A stretch of DNA of 64,000 nt from positions 992,001 through 1,056,000 of the forward strand of contig NZ_CP042464.1 of NCBI RefSeq assembly GCF_015074785.1, given 5' to 3'. The DNA is from Segatella copri. GTDB lineage: Bacteria; Bacteroidota; Bacteroidia; Bacteroidales; Bacteroidaceae. Positions within the stretch are counted from its first letter, which is position 1, and each line of letters begins with the position of its first letter. A program made the position numbers and the translations under genes. Below are positions 14,368 through 23,643 of the stretch, in pieces. The notes under the pieces are model-generated. The model had not been told where the DNA came from. It saw only the letters and a list, made by a program, of their open reading frames with translations, and made no database searches.

Positions 14368-14946
14368 TTATTTTTTTATTCTACTCTGATTCTTTGTTGC
14401 AAAGTCTTTCCAGCTGCTGTAGTGCTTGGCATCGGTCTCGGGGCGGTTCATCTGCAGAAAGTGGCAGTAGGCTGCCCCCAGCGCATCGGTAGCATCCATG
14501 AACTTCGGCATTTCGTCTTGCTGAATATGGAGCAGTCGCTGCAGCATTCCCGCCACCTGTTCCTTTGAAGCCTGTCCCTGTCCGGTAATGGCCATCTTGA
14601 TTTTGAGCGGCGCATATTCGTGGATAGGAACGCTGTGATGAATGGCGGCTGCGATGGCTACTCCCTGCGCCCTGCCCAGCTTGAGCATCGACTGCACGTT
14701 CTTGCCGAAGAAGGGAGCTTCTATGGCCATCTCGTCGGGCAGATAGCTGTCGATGATGCCGGTTACGCGGTCGAAGATCTTGCCCAGCCGGAGATAGGGA
14801 TCGCTCTCTTTGCGCATGTCGATGACGCCCATCACCACCAGTTCTGCCTTGTTGCCGATGATGCGGATTACGCCATAGCCCATCACGTTGGTTCCGGGGT
14901 CAATGCCGAGAATAATCTTCTCTGTATTCGATTTCTTGATCATCAC
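14368..14946 (-). CDS. ruvC: Holliday junction resolvase RuvC
   Basis: RuvC cuts Holliday junctions in recombinational repair together with RuvAB. The sequence shows the RNase H-like catalytic set: the first Asp in LGIDPGTNVMGYG (~residue 15), the Glu in AIEAPFFGKN (~76), and the final Asp pair in FMDATDALGAAYCH. The length of 192 aa fits the family. ruvA and ruvB are not in this window. It lies between an MBL hydrolase gene (36-base gap) and the tandem ABC ATPase gene (5-base gap). Confidence 0.95.
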   Translation of the reverse strand: MMIKKSNTEKIILGIDPGTNVMGYGVIRIIGNKAELVVMGVIDMRKESDPYLRLGKIFDRVTGIIDSYLPDEMAIEAPFFGKNVQSMLKLGRAQGVAIAAAIHHSVPIHEYAPLKIKMAITGQGQASKEQVAGMLQRLLHIQQDEMPKFMDATDALGAAYCHFLQMNRPETDAKHYSSWKDFATKNQSRIKK

Positions 14947-14982
14947 AAATAAATCTCCTGACTTTTTAAAAAGACGCTTGTT

Positions 14983-15627
14983 CTAGCGGTCCATATAAGG
15001 ATTGTGAGCGAGCTCTTCGCCTATGCTGGTGTATTCGCCATGACCCGGGAGCACCTGGGTTTCGTCAGGCAACTGACCGAGATGGCGCAGACTGTTGATG
15101 ATGCGGAACATGCTACCTCCAGGGAAATCGGTTCTGCCGATAGAGTTGTGGAAGAGGGTGTCGCCGGTGAAAGCTACGTGCTCTGCCTCGCAATAGAAGG
15201 TGACGGAACCGCTGCTGTGGCCCGGAGTGGCGATGACCTGGAACTCGTGGTTGCCGAACTTGATGACCTCTTCATCTTCGAAGAATCTGCCGATAGGCGG
15301 AAACTGGTAATCGAGCTGTATCTGATAGAAGGTTTCTGCCTGCTTGGCAAGTCCCTTCATCAGGTTTTCATCAGCTGCCGATACTTCCGGTTTCAGTCCG
15401 AACTCCTGATAGATGGTGTTGTTGCCGAAGTTATGGTCAAGATGACCATGGGTTACGAGCAGGTGAACGGGCTTGAGCTGGTTCTCCTTAATATATTGTG
15501 TAATAGCCGTGCGCTCTTCCGGATAGAAGGCGCCGCAATCGATGATGACGCATTCCTTGGTCTCATCGCTCACCACGTAGCAGTTTTCCTGCAACATGTT
15601 TACTTGAAATCTTTCTATATGTAACAT
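14983..15627 (-). CDS. MBL-fold hydrolase, glyoxalase II-like
   Basis: The metal-binding motif THGHLDH is at residues 59-65, with later His and Asp ligands in ATPGHSSGS, FTGDTLFHNSIGRTDFPGG and PGHGEYT. This order is that of the YcbL/glyoxalase II-like branch, small hydrolases that bind two metal ions; the substrate is usually unassigned. At 214 aa it lacks the extra C-terminal domain of true glyoxalase II. It is second in the rsmG operon, with 45- and 36-base gaps to its neighbours. Confidence 0.85.
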   Translation of the reverse strand: MLHIERFQVNMLQENCYVVSDETKECVIIDCGAFYPEERTAITQYIKENQLKPVHLLVTHGHLDHNFGNNTIYQEFGLKPEVSAADENLMKGLAKQAETFYQIQLDYQFPPIGRFFEDEEVIKFGNHEFQVIATPGHSSGSVTFYCEAEHVAFTGDTLFHNSIGRTDFPGGSMFRIINSLRHLGQLPDETQVLPGHGEYTSIGEELAHNPYMDR

Positions 15628-15671
15628 TTCTTACTTTGAACTTTATGATTACTTTTCACTCTTCACTTCTA

Positions 15672-16298
15672 CTACGCCGGAACGTAAACCAGTTGCTTGT
15701 CCTGACTGAACCATTCTTCATCGAAGAAAGTGCTGAGCGGAGTGATTTCTGAAATCTTGAAGTATTGCTTCAGTTCTTCTTTCAGATTACCGCCTTTCAG
15801 ACACAGAAGTCCGTTAGGTAGAGCGTTTTGCCCCTTCTGCTTAAAGTTTTTCTTGATAATCTTCATCAGGTCAGGAAGCTGCATTACCGCACGGCTTACC
15901 ACGAAATCGTACTTGCCTTTTTCGTCTTCTCCGCGCAGGTGTTCAGCCTTGAGATTCTGTAGATTGATGGCCGTAGCCACCTCGTTGCAGACTCTGATTT
16001 TCTTGCCCGTTCCATCTATCAGCTTGAACTTGCATTCAGGGAAGAGGATGGCGAGCGGAATGCCTGGGAAACCTCCGCCGCAGCCGAAATCGAGAATCTC
16101 CGTGCCCGGACGGAAATGGATGGCTTTGGCTATAGCCAGAGAATGGAGCACGTGGTGCTCGTACAGATTATCGATGTCCTTGCGGCTGATGACATTGATC
16201 TTGCTGTTCCAGTCGCGGTATAATGCATCGAGTGCCTCGAACTGCTTTTTCTGCTCTTCCGTGAGGTTCGGGAAGTATTTCTCTATTATTTCTATCAT
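15672..16298 (-). CDS. rsmG: 16S rRNA (guanine-527-N7)-methyltransferase RsmG
   Basis: Start set at the MIEIIEKYF Met (16298, 208 aa); the 45 extra codons of the longer frame cover the promoter region. The SAM-binding region ILDFGCGGGFPGIPLAI is plain, followed by LIDGTGKKIRVC and the FVVSRAV motif of RsmG (GidB). The enzyme methylates G527 of 16S rRNA, and loss gives low-level streptomycin resistance in other bacteria. It is the first gene of a five-gene leftward operon with a -7 box about 42 bases upstream. Confidence 0.95.
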   Translation of the reverse strand: MIEIIEKYFPNLTEEQKKQFEALDALYRDWNSKINVISRKDIDNLYEHHVLHSLAIAKAIHFRPGTEILDFGCGGGFPGIPLAILFPECKFKLIDGTGKKIRVCNEVATAINLQNLKAEHLRGEDEKGKYDFVVSRAVMQLPDLMKIIKKNFKQKGQNALPNGLLCLKGGNLKEELKQYFKISEITPLSTFFDEEWFSQDKQLVYVPA

Positions 16299-16339
16299 AT
16301 AATTATATGTATTCTTCTTTATTTCTACTGATTTTTCTG

Positions 16340-16347
16340 CAAAGGTA
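16340..16347 (-). promoter_or_regulatory. -7 box of the rsmG operon
   Basis: Minus-strand TACCTTTG followed by CAG, about 42 bases upstream of the RsmG start codon. Confidence 0.6.
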
Positions 16348-16422
16348 GTGTAAAAAATCGGAAAACACGCTATAAAAACATCAAAATCTGTCAGATTATG
16401 CTCGTATATTAAGTTTTTTGCG

Positions 16423-16430
16423 TAACTTTG
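16423..16430 (+). promoter_or_regulatory. -7 box of HAD/panB transcription unit
   Basis: TAACTTTG followed by CACC, about 54 bases before the ATG at 16484 and divergent from the rsmG promoter. Confidence 0.6.
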
Positions 16431-16483
16431 CACCCGTTTTCAATATAATTTAAGCAAAAATAGATAAAAACAGACAAGAAAAT

Positions 16484-17167
16484 ATGATAAAAGCAGCACT
16501 CTTCGATCTGGATGGCGTGGTTTTCGATACAGAATCGCAGTACTCCATCTTCTGGGGAATGATAGGCAGGGAGTATCATCCGGAAATGCCCGATTTCGAA
16601 TATCGCATCAAAGGACAGACTCTGGTTCAGATTTACGACAAGTATTTCACCGATGAAGCCGTCTTCGCCCACATCGAAGGTTTTACAGGCGCAAAGGAGG
16701 AACAGGCTAAGATTACAGCCCGACTGGATGAGTTTGAAAAGACCATGCAGTATGAATATATTGCAGGGTTCGAAGACTTCATCAGCGACTTGAAGCAGCA
16801 TGGCGTAAAATGCGCTGTGGTAACGAGCAGCAACATTCAGAAGATGCTGAATGTCTATGAACGTCACCCGGAATTCAAGGCTTATTTCGACCGCGTGCTG
16901 ACCAGCGAGGATTTCGCCGAGAGCAAGCCTCATCCAGACTGCTATTTGAAAGGTGCAGCCTATTTCGGTGTGGAACCGGAGGACTGTGTAGGGCTGGAAG
17001 ACAGCTTCAACGGACTGAAGGCGGTGAGAGCCTCAGGAGCCTTTACCCTAGGTCTCGCCACAACGAACAGCAGAGAAGCCATCCAGCCGCTATCCGACTA
17101 TGTAATAGATGATTACAGAGGTTCCGGCTTTGCTGATTTGCAGCGCATCGTGGATGCTGCGAAATAG
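16484..17167 (+). CDS. HAD hydrolase, beta-phosphoglucomutase/phosphatase type
   Basis: Motif I is AALFDLDGVVFDTE (Asp nucleophile at residue 8, acid/base Asp at 10). Motif II is CAVVTSSN, the motif III Lys is in ESKPHPDCYL, and motif IV is VGLEDSFNGLKA. A helical cap lies between motifs I and II, so this is subclass I. The enzyme acts in the cytoplasm on a small phosphorylated sugar or related compound; mutase and phosphatase cannot be told apart by eye. It is followed 38 bases later by panB. Confidence 0.85.
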   Translation: MIKAALFDLDGVVFDTESQYSIFWGMIGREYHPEMPDFEYRIKGQTLVQIYDKYFTDEAVFAHIEGFTGAKEEQAKITARLDEFEKTMQYEYIAGFEDFISDLKQHGVKCAVVTSSNIQKMLNVYERHPEFKAYFDRVLTSEDFAESKPHPDCYLKGAAYFGVEPEDCVGLEDSFNGLKAVRASGAFTLGLATTNSREAIQPLSDYVIDDYRGSGFADLQRIVDAAK

Positions 17168-17205
17168 ATTCAACGCAGAACAATAAATAAATCAAAATAA
17201 AAAAA

Positions 17206-18024
17206 ATGGGATATTTATCTACTGACAAGAAGAAAATTACCACCAAGACCTTCGCGGAAATGAAGAAGGCTGGCGAGAAAGTAACCATGCTGACAGCATA
17301 CGACTTTACAACAGCCGGAATTATAGATGCTGCAGGAATTGACTCTATATTAATAGGTGATTCGGCCAGCAATGTGATGGCAGGAAATGCAGACACATTG
17401 CCGATTACCGTAGACCAGATGATTTATCACGCCCGCAGCGTGGCCCGTGCCTGCCAGCATGCTTTCGTGGTTTGCGACATGCCTTTCGGCAGCTATCAGA
17501 TCAGCAAGGAAGAGGCGCTGCGCAATGCTTGCCGCATGATGAAGGAAACGGGTGTAGACGCTCTGAAACTGGAAGGCGGCGTAGAAATCTGCGACACGGT
17601 TAAGGCGCTGGTTAATGCAGGAATCCCGGTTCATGGTCATCTCGGACTTACCCCGCAGAGCGTAAACAAGTTTGGCGGTTATGGCATTCGTGCCAAGGAA
17701 GAGGCTGAGGCACAGAAGCTTATCAGCGACGCCATTGCGCTGGATGAAGCAGGCTGCTTTGCCATCGTGCTGGAGAAGGTTCCTGCTAAGCTCGCTGCTG
17801 AAGTAAGCAAGAAGGTGAAGGCTGTAACAATTGGAATCGGTGCTGGTAACGGCTGCGACGGACAGGTTCTGGTTTATGCTGATGCACTCGGAATGACACA
17901 GGGCTTCAAGCCTAAGTTCCTGCGCCACTTTGCTCAGGTAGGCGAGGAAATGACCAAGGGTGTGAAGGCTTATATTGATGCGGTGAAGACCGTAGATTAT
18001 CCTAGCGCTGAAGAGAGTTATTAA
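17206..18024 (+). CDS. panB: 3-methyl-2-oxobutanoate hydroxymethyltransferase
   Basis: PanB transfers a hydroxymethyl group from methylene-tetrahydrofolate to alpha-ketoisovalerate, the first committed step to pantothenate and CoA. Visible family motifs are TAYDFTTA, GIDSILIGDSASNVMAG (Mg-binding Asp), the Lys/Glu pair in DALKLEGG, and GHLGLTPQSVNKFGGY. The length of 272 aa is typical. No panC or panD is adjacent. It follows the HAD gene at a short distance, suggesting cotranscription. Confidence 0.95.
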   Translation: MGYLSTDKKKITTKTFAEMKKAGEKVTMLTAYDFTTAGIIDAAGIDSILIGDSASNVMAGNADTLPITVDQMIYHARSVARACQHAFVVCDMPFGSYQISKEEALRNACRMMKETGVDALKLEGGVEICDTVKALVNAGIPVHGHLGLTPQSVNKFGGYGIRAKEEAEAQKLISDAIALDEAGCFAIVLEKVPAKLAAEVSKKVKAVTIGIGAGNGCDGQVLVYADALGMTQGFKPKFLRHFAQVGEEMTKGVKAYIDAVKTVDYPSAEESY

Positions 18025-18093
18025 CATTAACTCTCTTTTTAGCGAAGTGTAAGAGAGTATAAATACGATAGATTCATAAAAGAGTTTAGAATA

Positions 18094-19314
18094 ATGGATA
18101 CACAAAATACTCCAGTACATATCAAACTGTGGCACAAGGACTTCTGGCGGTTATGCTTTGCCAACCTCTTGCTGATGTCGAGTGTGTACATGCTCATTAT
18201 TGCCATTCCTTATTTCCTGATTCCGGCGAATTATCAGATGTGGCAGATAGGGTGTGTGCTTCTTGCATACGGCTTTGGACTTTTCCTGTTTGGCGGCTTC
18301 TGCTCTTATCTGGTGCAGCGCTACCGCAGGAATATGGTCTGTCAGCTTTCCATTTTAGGTGTGGTTGTTTGCCTTTCGGTTCTTTACTATCTGGATACGT
18401 TCTGGAACATCAGGTTTCCTTTTGAGATTCTCCTGGCGGTCCGTTTTCTGCAGGGAGCTTTCCTGGGGCTGGCTCAGATGACGCTTGCCAGTACGCTGGT
18501 TATTGATTCCTGCGAGTCGTTCCAGCGCACCGAGGCTAATTATATTACCTCCTGGTTTGCCCGCTTTTCGATAGCTGTAGGACCCTTGTTGGCATTTTTT
18601 GTTTACAACTATTTCGGCATGGGCTATGTTTTCCCTACGGCTTCGTTGCTGGCTTTGGGAGCCTTCGTGCTGGTTTCTCGCGCCAAGTTTCCTTTCAAGG
18701 CGCCTGCCGAAGGAATGAAGGTTTTCAGCCTCGACCGCTTCTATCTGCCACAGGGAACTCCGCTGTTTGTCAATATCATTCTGATTACTTTTTCTGCGGG
18801 ATTATACTTTTCTTTGCCTCATTCTTCTGGCATTTTTCTGATGATTTTCGGAGGATTGGTCTTGGCGTTTCTGGCAGAAAAGTTTGTCTTTGCTGATGCA
18901 GATCTGAAGAGTCAGATAATAGTAGGTCTGGTGCTGCTGGGAGCAGCTCAGCTGATTTCGTTTGCGAATCAGGAGTTTGCTGTAGAAATCGTGGTTCCAA
19001 CCTTGCTGGGTTTCAGCTTGGGAATCATCGGAAGCCGTTTCCTGCTCTTCTATATCAAGCTTGCCAAACATTGCCAGCGCGGCACGAGCGTGAATTCGTT
19101 CTTCCTGGCTTGGGAATTAGGATTGAGCTTGGGACTCGGTCTCGGATTCCTGTTCCATAATCTTCCGGCGAGAGCGCATTTTGACGTAGATCATCCTGTA
19201 TATAATATGGTTGAATCAGGGATGTTGCACTATGCGCTTCTTTTTACAATCGTATCGTTGCTGGTGTACAATTTCTTGGTTCATCCATGGTACATGAAGC
19301 ATAAAAACAGATAA
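18094..19314 (+). CDS. MFS transporter
   Basis: 406 residues with about 12 hydrophobic helices, charged loops such as QRYRRN after helix 2-3 (the usual MFS loop position), and a cytoplasmic turn before helix 7 (RAKFPFKAPAEG). The N-terminus LCFANLLLMSSVYMLIIAIP is typical of Bacteroidales MFS carriers. The substrate cannot be read from the sequence. It lies 69 bases after panB, and a weak hairpin (ACTCTCT/AGAGAGT) in between may reduce read-through. A strong terminator follows. Confidence 0.85.
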   Translation: MDTQNTPVHIKLWHKDFWRLCFANLLLMSSVYMLIIAIPYFLIPANYQMWQIGCVLLAYGFGLFLFGGFCSYLVQRYRRNMVCQLSILGVVVCLSVLYYLDTFWNIRFPFEILLAVRFLQGAFLGLAQMTLASTLVIDSCESFQRTEANYITSWFARFSIAVGPLLAFFVYNYFGMGYVFPTASLLALGAFVLVSRAKFPFKAPAEGMKVFSLDRFYLPQGTPLFVNIILITFSAGLYFSLPHSSGIFLMIFGGLVLAFLAEKFVFADADLKSQIIVGLVLLGAAQLISFANQEFAVEIVVPTLLGFSLGIIGSRFLLFYIKLAKHCQRGTSVNSFFLAWELGLSLGLGLGFLFHNLPARAHFDVDHPVYNMVESGMLHYALLFTIVSLLVYNFLVHPWYMKHKNR

Positions 19315-19332
19315 AATATTTGAAATCTCGTT

Positions 19333-19385
19333 TGTTTCATAAAAGCTATTCTTTAAAAGAACCTAAAAATAGCTTTTATGAAACA
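19333..19385. terminator. Terminator after MFS gene
   Basis: An 18-bp perfect stem (TGTTTCATAAAAGCTATT, 19333-19350, with 19368-19385) followed by a T-run. Confidence 0.85.
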
Positions 19386-19435
19386 TTTTTAATATTATTT
19401 AGATAGGTTTTTTCGCTTTTGTGGCTTAATTTGAG

Positions 19436-19443
19436 TACTTTTG
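19436..19443 (+). promoter_or_regulatory. -7 box of the Bat operon
   Basis: TACTTTTG followed by CG, 59 bases before the moxR start and after a strong terminator. Confidence 0.6.
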
Positions 19444-19502
19444 CGTTTAGTTTTGGAAATATATTGTTTGAATTAAGAAATTAAACGTAAAAATATAGAA
19501 TT

Positions 19503-20498
19503 ATGGCAGAAGCTATTGATATCCGCGAATTGAATATCCGGATAGAACAACAAAGTCAGTTTGTTACCAACCTGGTAATGGGCATGAATAAGGTAATCGT
19601 AGGTCAGAAACACCTCGTAGATTGCCTTCTTATCGGTCTTCTCTCCGATGGTCATATCCTGCTTGAGGGTGTGCCTGGACTGGCGAAGACACTTGCAATC
19701 AAGACATTGTCACAGCTTATCAGCTCCGACTATAGCCGCATTCAGTTTACTCCTGATCTTTTGCCTGCCGATGTGGTGGGTACTCAGATTTATTCACAGA
19801 AAGATGAGGCATTCCATGTAAAGCGCGGTCCTGTCTTCGCCAATTTCGTCTTGGCAGATGAGATTAACCGTGCCCCAGCCAAGGTGCAGAGTGCGCTGCT
19901 CGAAGCCATGCAGGAACATCAGGTTACCATTGGTGATGAAACCTTCAAACTGCCTAGTCCGTTCCTGGTAATGGCTACACAGAACCCTATCGAGCAGGAA
20001 GGAACCTATCAGTTGCCTGAAGCACAGGTAGACCGTTTCCTGCTGAAGGTAATCATCGATTATCCTACACTGGAAGAGGAGAAGCTCATCATCCGTGAGA
20101 ATATCCAGGGCGGACTTCCTGAGGTTACTCCTGTAACATCTGCCGAGGAGATTCTGAAGGCCCGCAAGATAGTAAACGAGGTTTATCTCGATGAGAAGAT
20201 TGAGCAGTATATTGCCGATATCGTCTTTGCTTCACGTTATCCTGAGCGCTACGGACTGGGCGAGCTGAAAGACATGATTACCTTCGGCGGCAGTCCTCGT
20301 GCCAGCATCTCTCTTGCCAAGGCAGCCAGAGCCTATGCGTTTATCAAGCATCGCGGCTATGTGATTCCTGAGGATGTAAGAGCTGTAGCCCATGACGTAA
20401 TGCGCCACCGTATCGGTCTTTCTTACGAGGCTGAGGCAAGCAATGTAACAAGCGAGGAAATCGTGAGCCGCATCATTAATAAGGTGGAAGTGCCTTAA
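19503..20498 (+). CDS. MoxR-family AAA+ ATPase of the Bat operon
   Basis: The protein is a MoxR-type AAA+ chaperone that acts with VWA-domain proteins. Visible are Walker A as GVPGLAKT (~56-63; Ala-Lys replaces the classic Gly-Lys, as is normal for MoxR), FTPDLLPADVVG, Walker B in FVLADEINRAPAKVQ, and sensor 1 in MATQNPIEQEGTYQLPEAQ. It is 331 aa and opens the operon that runs through batA-batE. In Bacteroides this operon aids tolerance of oxygen and stress; the molecular role is inferred from family membership. Confidence 0.95.
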   Translation: MAEAIDIRELNIRIEQQSQFVTNLVMGMNKVIVGQKHLVDCLLIGLLSDGHILLEGVPGLAKTLAIKTLSQLISSDYSRIQFTPDLLPADVVGTQIYSQKDEAFHVKRGPVFANFVLADEINRAPAKVQSALLEAMQEHQVTIGDETFKLPSPFLVMATQNPIEQEGTYQLPEAQVDRFLLKVIIDYPTLEEEKLIIRENIQGGLPEVTPVTSAEEILKARKIVNEVYLDEKIEQYIADIVFASRYPERYGLGELKDMITFGGSPRASISLAKAARAYAFIKHRGYVIPEDVRAVAHDVMRHRIGLSYEAEASNVTSEEIVSRIINKVEVP

Positions 20499-20562
20499 TA
20501 GTTAACAGTTTATAGTTAACAGTTTATAGTTAACAGTTAATAGTTTATAGTTAATAGTTTAG
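20499..20562 (+). repeat. TTAACAGTTTATAG intergenic tract
   Basis: Four to five imperfect copies of TAGTTAACAGTTTA between moxR and the DUF58 gene. Related tracts flank aroC at 63393-63541. Confidence 0.75.
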
Positions 20563-20566
20563 GATT

Positions 20567-21436
20567 TTGGATACACAAGATATCTTAAAAAAGGTTCGGA
20601 AGATAGAAATCAAGACTCGCGGACTGAGTCAGAACATCTTCGCAGGTCAGTATCATTCTGCCTTCAAGGGCAGGGGAATGGCCTTTGCCGAGGTGCGCGA
20701 ATATCAGTACGGCGATGATGTGAGAGACATCGACTGGAACGTGACCGCCCGCTTTCATAAGCCTTATGTCAAGGTGTTTGAAGAGGAAAGGGAACTGACG
20801 GTGATGCTGCTCGTAGATGTCAGCGGGTCGCTCGATTTCGGTACGATGAAGCAGATGAAGCGCGATCTGGCTACTGAGATTGCTGCCACACTCGCCTTCA
20901 GTGCCATTCAGAACAATGACAAGATAGGTGTCATCTTCTTCTCTGACCGTATCGAGAAGTACATTCCGCCTAAGAAAGGAAGAAAGCATATTCTCTATAT
21001 CATCAGAGAAATGCTCAACTTCCAGCCGCAAAGCCAGCGTACCGACATCGGTTGCGCCCTGGAATATTTCACCCGCGTGATGAAACGCCACTGCACAGCT
21101 TTCGTAATCAGCGACTTCTACGATCATAAGGATTTCCAGCATCAGCTGCAGATTGCCAACCAGAAGCATGATGTAGTAGCCATCCAGGTTTACGACCCGC
21201 GTGCCAAGGTGCTGCCTGATGTAGGACTGCTCAAGGTGATGGATGCAGAAACCGGACACGAAATGTATATTGATACAAGTTCGAAGAAACTGCGAATGGC
21301 CCATACCCAGCAATGGCTGATGCAGCAGGAGAATCTGAAAACCGACTTTGCCAAAAGCAAGGTCGACTGGACTTCGATTGCCACTAACGAGGACTTCTCG
21401 AAGGCGCTCCTGATGCTTTTCAAGCAGAGGGGCTGA
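20567..21436 (+). CDS. DUF58 domain protein of the Bat operon (TTG start)
   Basis: The conserved N-terminus IKTRGLSQNIFAGQYHSAFK lies well before the first in-frame ATG, and a TAG at 20555-20557 closes the frame above. TTG at 20567 is therefore the only reasonable start. The DUF58 core YGDDVRDIDWNVTAR is present at residues 48-62, followed by a VWA-like stretch with the MIDAS form LLVDVSGSLDFG. There is no signal peptide. DUF58 proteins are encoded with MoxR ATPases and VWA proteins and are thought to be partners or targets of MoxR. Confidence 0.9.
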   Translation: MDTQDILKKVRKIEIKTRGLSQNIFAGQYHSAFKGRGMAFAEVREYQYGDDVRDIDWNVTARFHKPYVKVFEEERELTVMLLVDVSGSLDFGTMKQMKRDLATEIAATLAFSAIQNNDKIGVIFFSDRIEKYIPPKKGRKHILYIIREMLNFQPQSQRTDIGCALEYFTRVMKRHCTAFVISDFYDHKDFQHQLQIANQKHDVVAIQVYDPRAKVLPDVGLLKVMDAETGHEMYIDTSSKKLRMAHTQQWLMQQENLKTDFAKSKVDWTSIATNEDFSKALLMLFKQRG

Positions 21437-21464
21437 TAAACCGAAAGCTCAAAGTAAAGAAACT

Positions 21465-22541
21465 ATGTTTAAAGTAAAGAATATCATATTGTCGCTCGCT
21501 CTCCTGGGGTGCTCAGGCTTGGCTCAAGCCCAGCAGGTAGAGCAACGCATCGACTCGCTGCAGATACTGATAGGACAGCAGACCGTGCTGCATCTGAAGG
21601 CTTCGGTCAAGCAGGGCGATAAGGTGCAACTGCCATCTTTCAAGCCGCAGCAGCAAATTACGCCGGGAGTGGAAGTGGTAGAGCAGAGTAAAGGCGACAC
21701 TTCACACATAGGCGACGACCGCATGGTGGTGAGCCGCGACTATACGCTGACATCGTTTGATGAAAAGGTGTACGTGATTCCTGCGCTCAATGTGAAGGTA
21801 AACGGCAAGAACTGTCATGGCAACCAGCTTGCGCTGAAGGTGCTCACCGTGCCCGTAGATACGGTTCATCCCAACCAGTTCTATCCGCCCAAGGATGTTC
21901 AGGATAATCCTTTCTCCTGGAGCGAATGGAGTGCGATTTTTTGGTTGAGCCTATTGCTGTTAATCCTCTGTGGCGCATGGCTTTATCTGCGCAACAGACT
22001 GAAAAACAACAAGCCAATCATCACCCATATCCGCATCGTAAAACGAGTTCCGGCTCATGAAAAGGCGCTGAATCAAATCAACGTCATCAAGCAGCAGCAC
22101 GTTGAGAATCAGGAAACACAGAAGGCTTACTACACTCAGCTTACCAATACGCTGAGAGAATACATCGTGAGCCGTTTCGGATTCAATGCCATGGAGATGA
22201 CCAGTGCCGAAATCATCGAACGTTTGCGCGAAGCAGGCGACCAGAAGATGATAGATGAACTGAAGGAACTCTTCCAGACTGCCGACCTCGTGAAGTTTGC
22301 CAAATATGAAACCCTGGTGAATGAGAACGATGCAAACCTGGTGAATGCCATCAACTTCATCGACCAGACCAAGACAGATGAGAAACCTACAGAAGAAAAG
22401 GTGGTTCCACAATTGACCAATGAAGAGCAGAAGACGCAATCTCAGCGCCGCCTCATCAAGTCGCTCCTCTGGATAGGAGCCATCGTAGGTCTGGCTCTGT
22501 TGGGTTACATCATTTATCAGTCAGCCATGCTGCTGATGTAA
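21465..22541 (+). CDS. Bat operon membrane protein (BatD-like accessory), 358 aa
   Basis: Residues 1-22 form a signal peptide (LALLGCSGLAQAQ). A beta-rich periplasmic part follows with the VLTVPVDT pattern seen in BatD-like ectodomains. A membrane helix (WSAIFWLSLLLLILCGAWLY) lies near 150-170. The cytoplasmic part contains ALNQINVIKQ and an acidic helix before a second membrane helix at 325-350. Proteins of this layout sit between the DUF58 and batA genes in many Bacteroidetes. The family name is not certain. Confidence 0.75.
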   Translation: MFKVKNIILSLALLGCSGLAQAQQVEQRIDSLQILIGQQTVLHLKASVKQGDKVQLPSFKPQQQITPGVEVVEQSKGDTSHIGDDRMVVSRDYTLTSFDEKVYVIPALNVKVNGKNCHGNQLALKVLTVPVDTVHPNQFYPPKDVQDNPFSWSEWSAIFWLSLLLLILCGAWLYLRNRLKNNKPIITHIRIVKRVPAHEKALNQINVIKQQHVENQETQKAYYTQLTNTLREYIVSRFGFNAMEMTSAEIIERLREAGDQKMIDELKELFQTADLVKFAKYETLVNENDANLVNAINFIDQTKTDEKPTEEKVVPQLTNEEQKTQSQRRLIKSLLWIGAIVGLALLGYIIYQSAMLLM

Positions 22542-22627
22542 AGCAGGGTGTTCTTATGAAACGTTTCGCCGGGCAAAGCGGTTTATTCCGAAACTCTTTG
22601 CCTGGCTATAAATAGAAAAATATAGAA

Positions 22628-23626
22628 ATGGAATTTGCAAGTAAAGGCTATTTTCTGTTGCTCCTGTTGCTGATACCTTATATATTATGGTATTTCCTCT
22701 ACAGGAAGAAGAATGCGCCAACCATGCGCATGAGCGACACGAAAAAGTATCAATATGCTCCGAAGAGCCTGCGTGTGCGTCTCATCCATCTGCCAATGGT
22801 GCTGAGATGCATCTGTTTCGTGCTCATCGTCTGTGCGATGGCTCGTCCGCAGACGCATACGGCTTGGGACAACAAGACGGTGGAAGGCATTGACATTATG
22901 TTGGCGATGGACGTTTCCACCTCTATGCTTGCCGAAGATTTGAGACCAAACCGTATGGAAGCGGCTAAGGATGTGGCAACAGAATTCATCTCGGGAAGAC
23001 CGAACGACAACATCGGTCTGACTATCTTTGCCGGTGAAGCCTTCACCCAGTGCCCGATGACAACCGATCATGCCAGTCTGTTGCGCCTCTTGCAGGCAAC
23101 CCGTACGGATATTGCCGCCCGGGGACTGATTGACGATGGAACCGCAGTGGGAATGGGACTCGCCAATGCCGTGAGCCGCCTGAAGGATTCTAAGTCAAAA
23201 TCGAAGGTTGTGATTCTTCTTACCGACGGCAGTAACAACATGGGCGAAATCTCGCCAATGACCGCAGCAGAGATTGCCAAGAGCTACGGAATCCGCGTTT
23301 ACACCATCGGTGTAGGAACCAACAAGGTGGCTCCTTATCCAATGCCTGTGGCAGGAGGAGTACAGTACGTCAACATTCCGGTAGAGATAGATACGAAGAC
23401 GCTGAGCGACATTGCGCAGACAACCGATGGTAATTTCTATCGCGCAACGAACAATAATGAGCTGAAGAAGATTTACAGGGACATTGATAAACTGGAGAAA
23501 ACCAAGTTTAATGTCAAGCATTTCGCTAAGCGATATGAAGCTTATCAGCCATTCGCCTTGGCAGCTCTCCTGGTATTGCTGGTAGAAATCCTGCTCCGCA
23601 TCACCTGGTTCAGAAGAATTCCGTAA
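22628..23626 (+). CDS. batA: BatA, VWA-domain membrane protein
   Basis: A hydrophobic N-terminal helix pair (~residues 7-20 and 58-75) is followed by a von Willebrand A domain with MIDAS motif AMDVSTSMLAEDL (~96-108) and the later Thr/Asp motifs LTDGSNNMGE. A C-terminal membrane helix (FALAALLVLLVEILLRI) completes it. BatA and BatB are thought to form a metal-dependent membrane complex with MoxR. It is 332 aa, which is typical. A tandem repeat separates it from batB. Confidence 0.92.
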   Translation: MEFASKGYFLLLLLLIPYILWYFLYRKKNAPTMRMSDTKKYQYAPKSLRVRLIHLPMVLRCICFVLIVCAMARPQTHTAWDNKTVEGIDIMLAMDVSTSMLAEDLRPNRMEAAKDVATEFISGRPNDNIGLTIFAGEAFTQCPMTTDHASLLRLLQATRTDIAARGLIDDGTAVGMGLANAVSRLKDSKSKSKVVILLTDGSNNMGEISPMTAAEIAKSYGIRVYTIGVGTNKVAPYPMPVAGGVQYVNIPVEIDTKTLSDIAQTTDGNFYRATNNNELKKIYRDIDKLEKTKFNVKHFAKRYEAYQPFALAALLVLLVEILLRITWFRRIP

Positions 23627-23643
23627 TCCGGATACTGAGCCAT

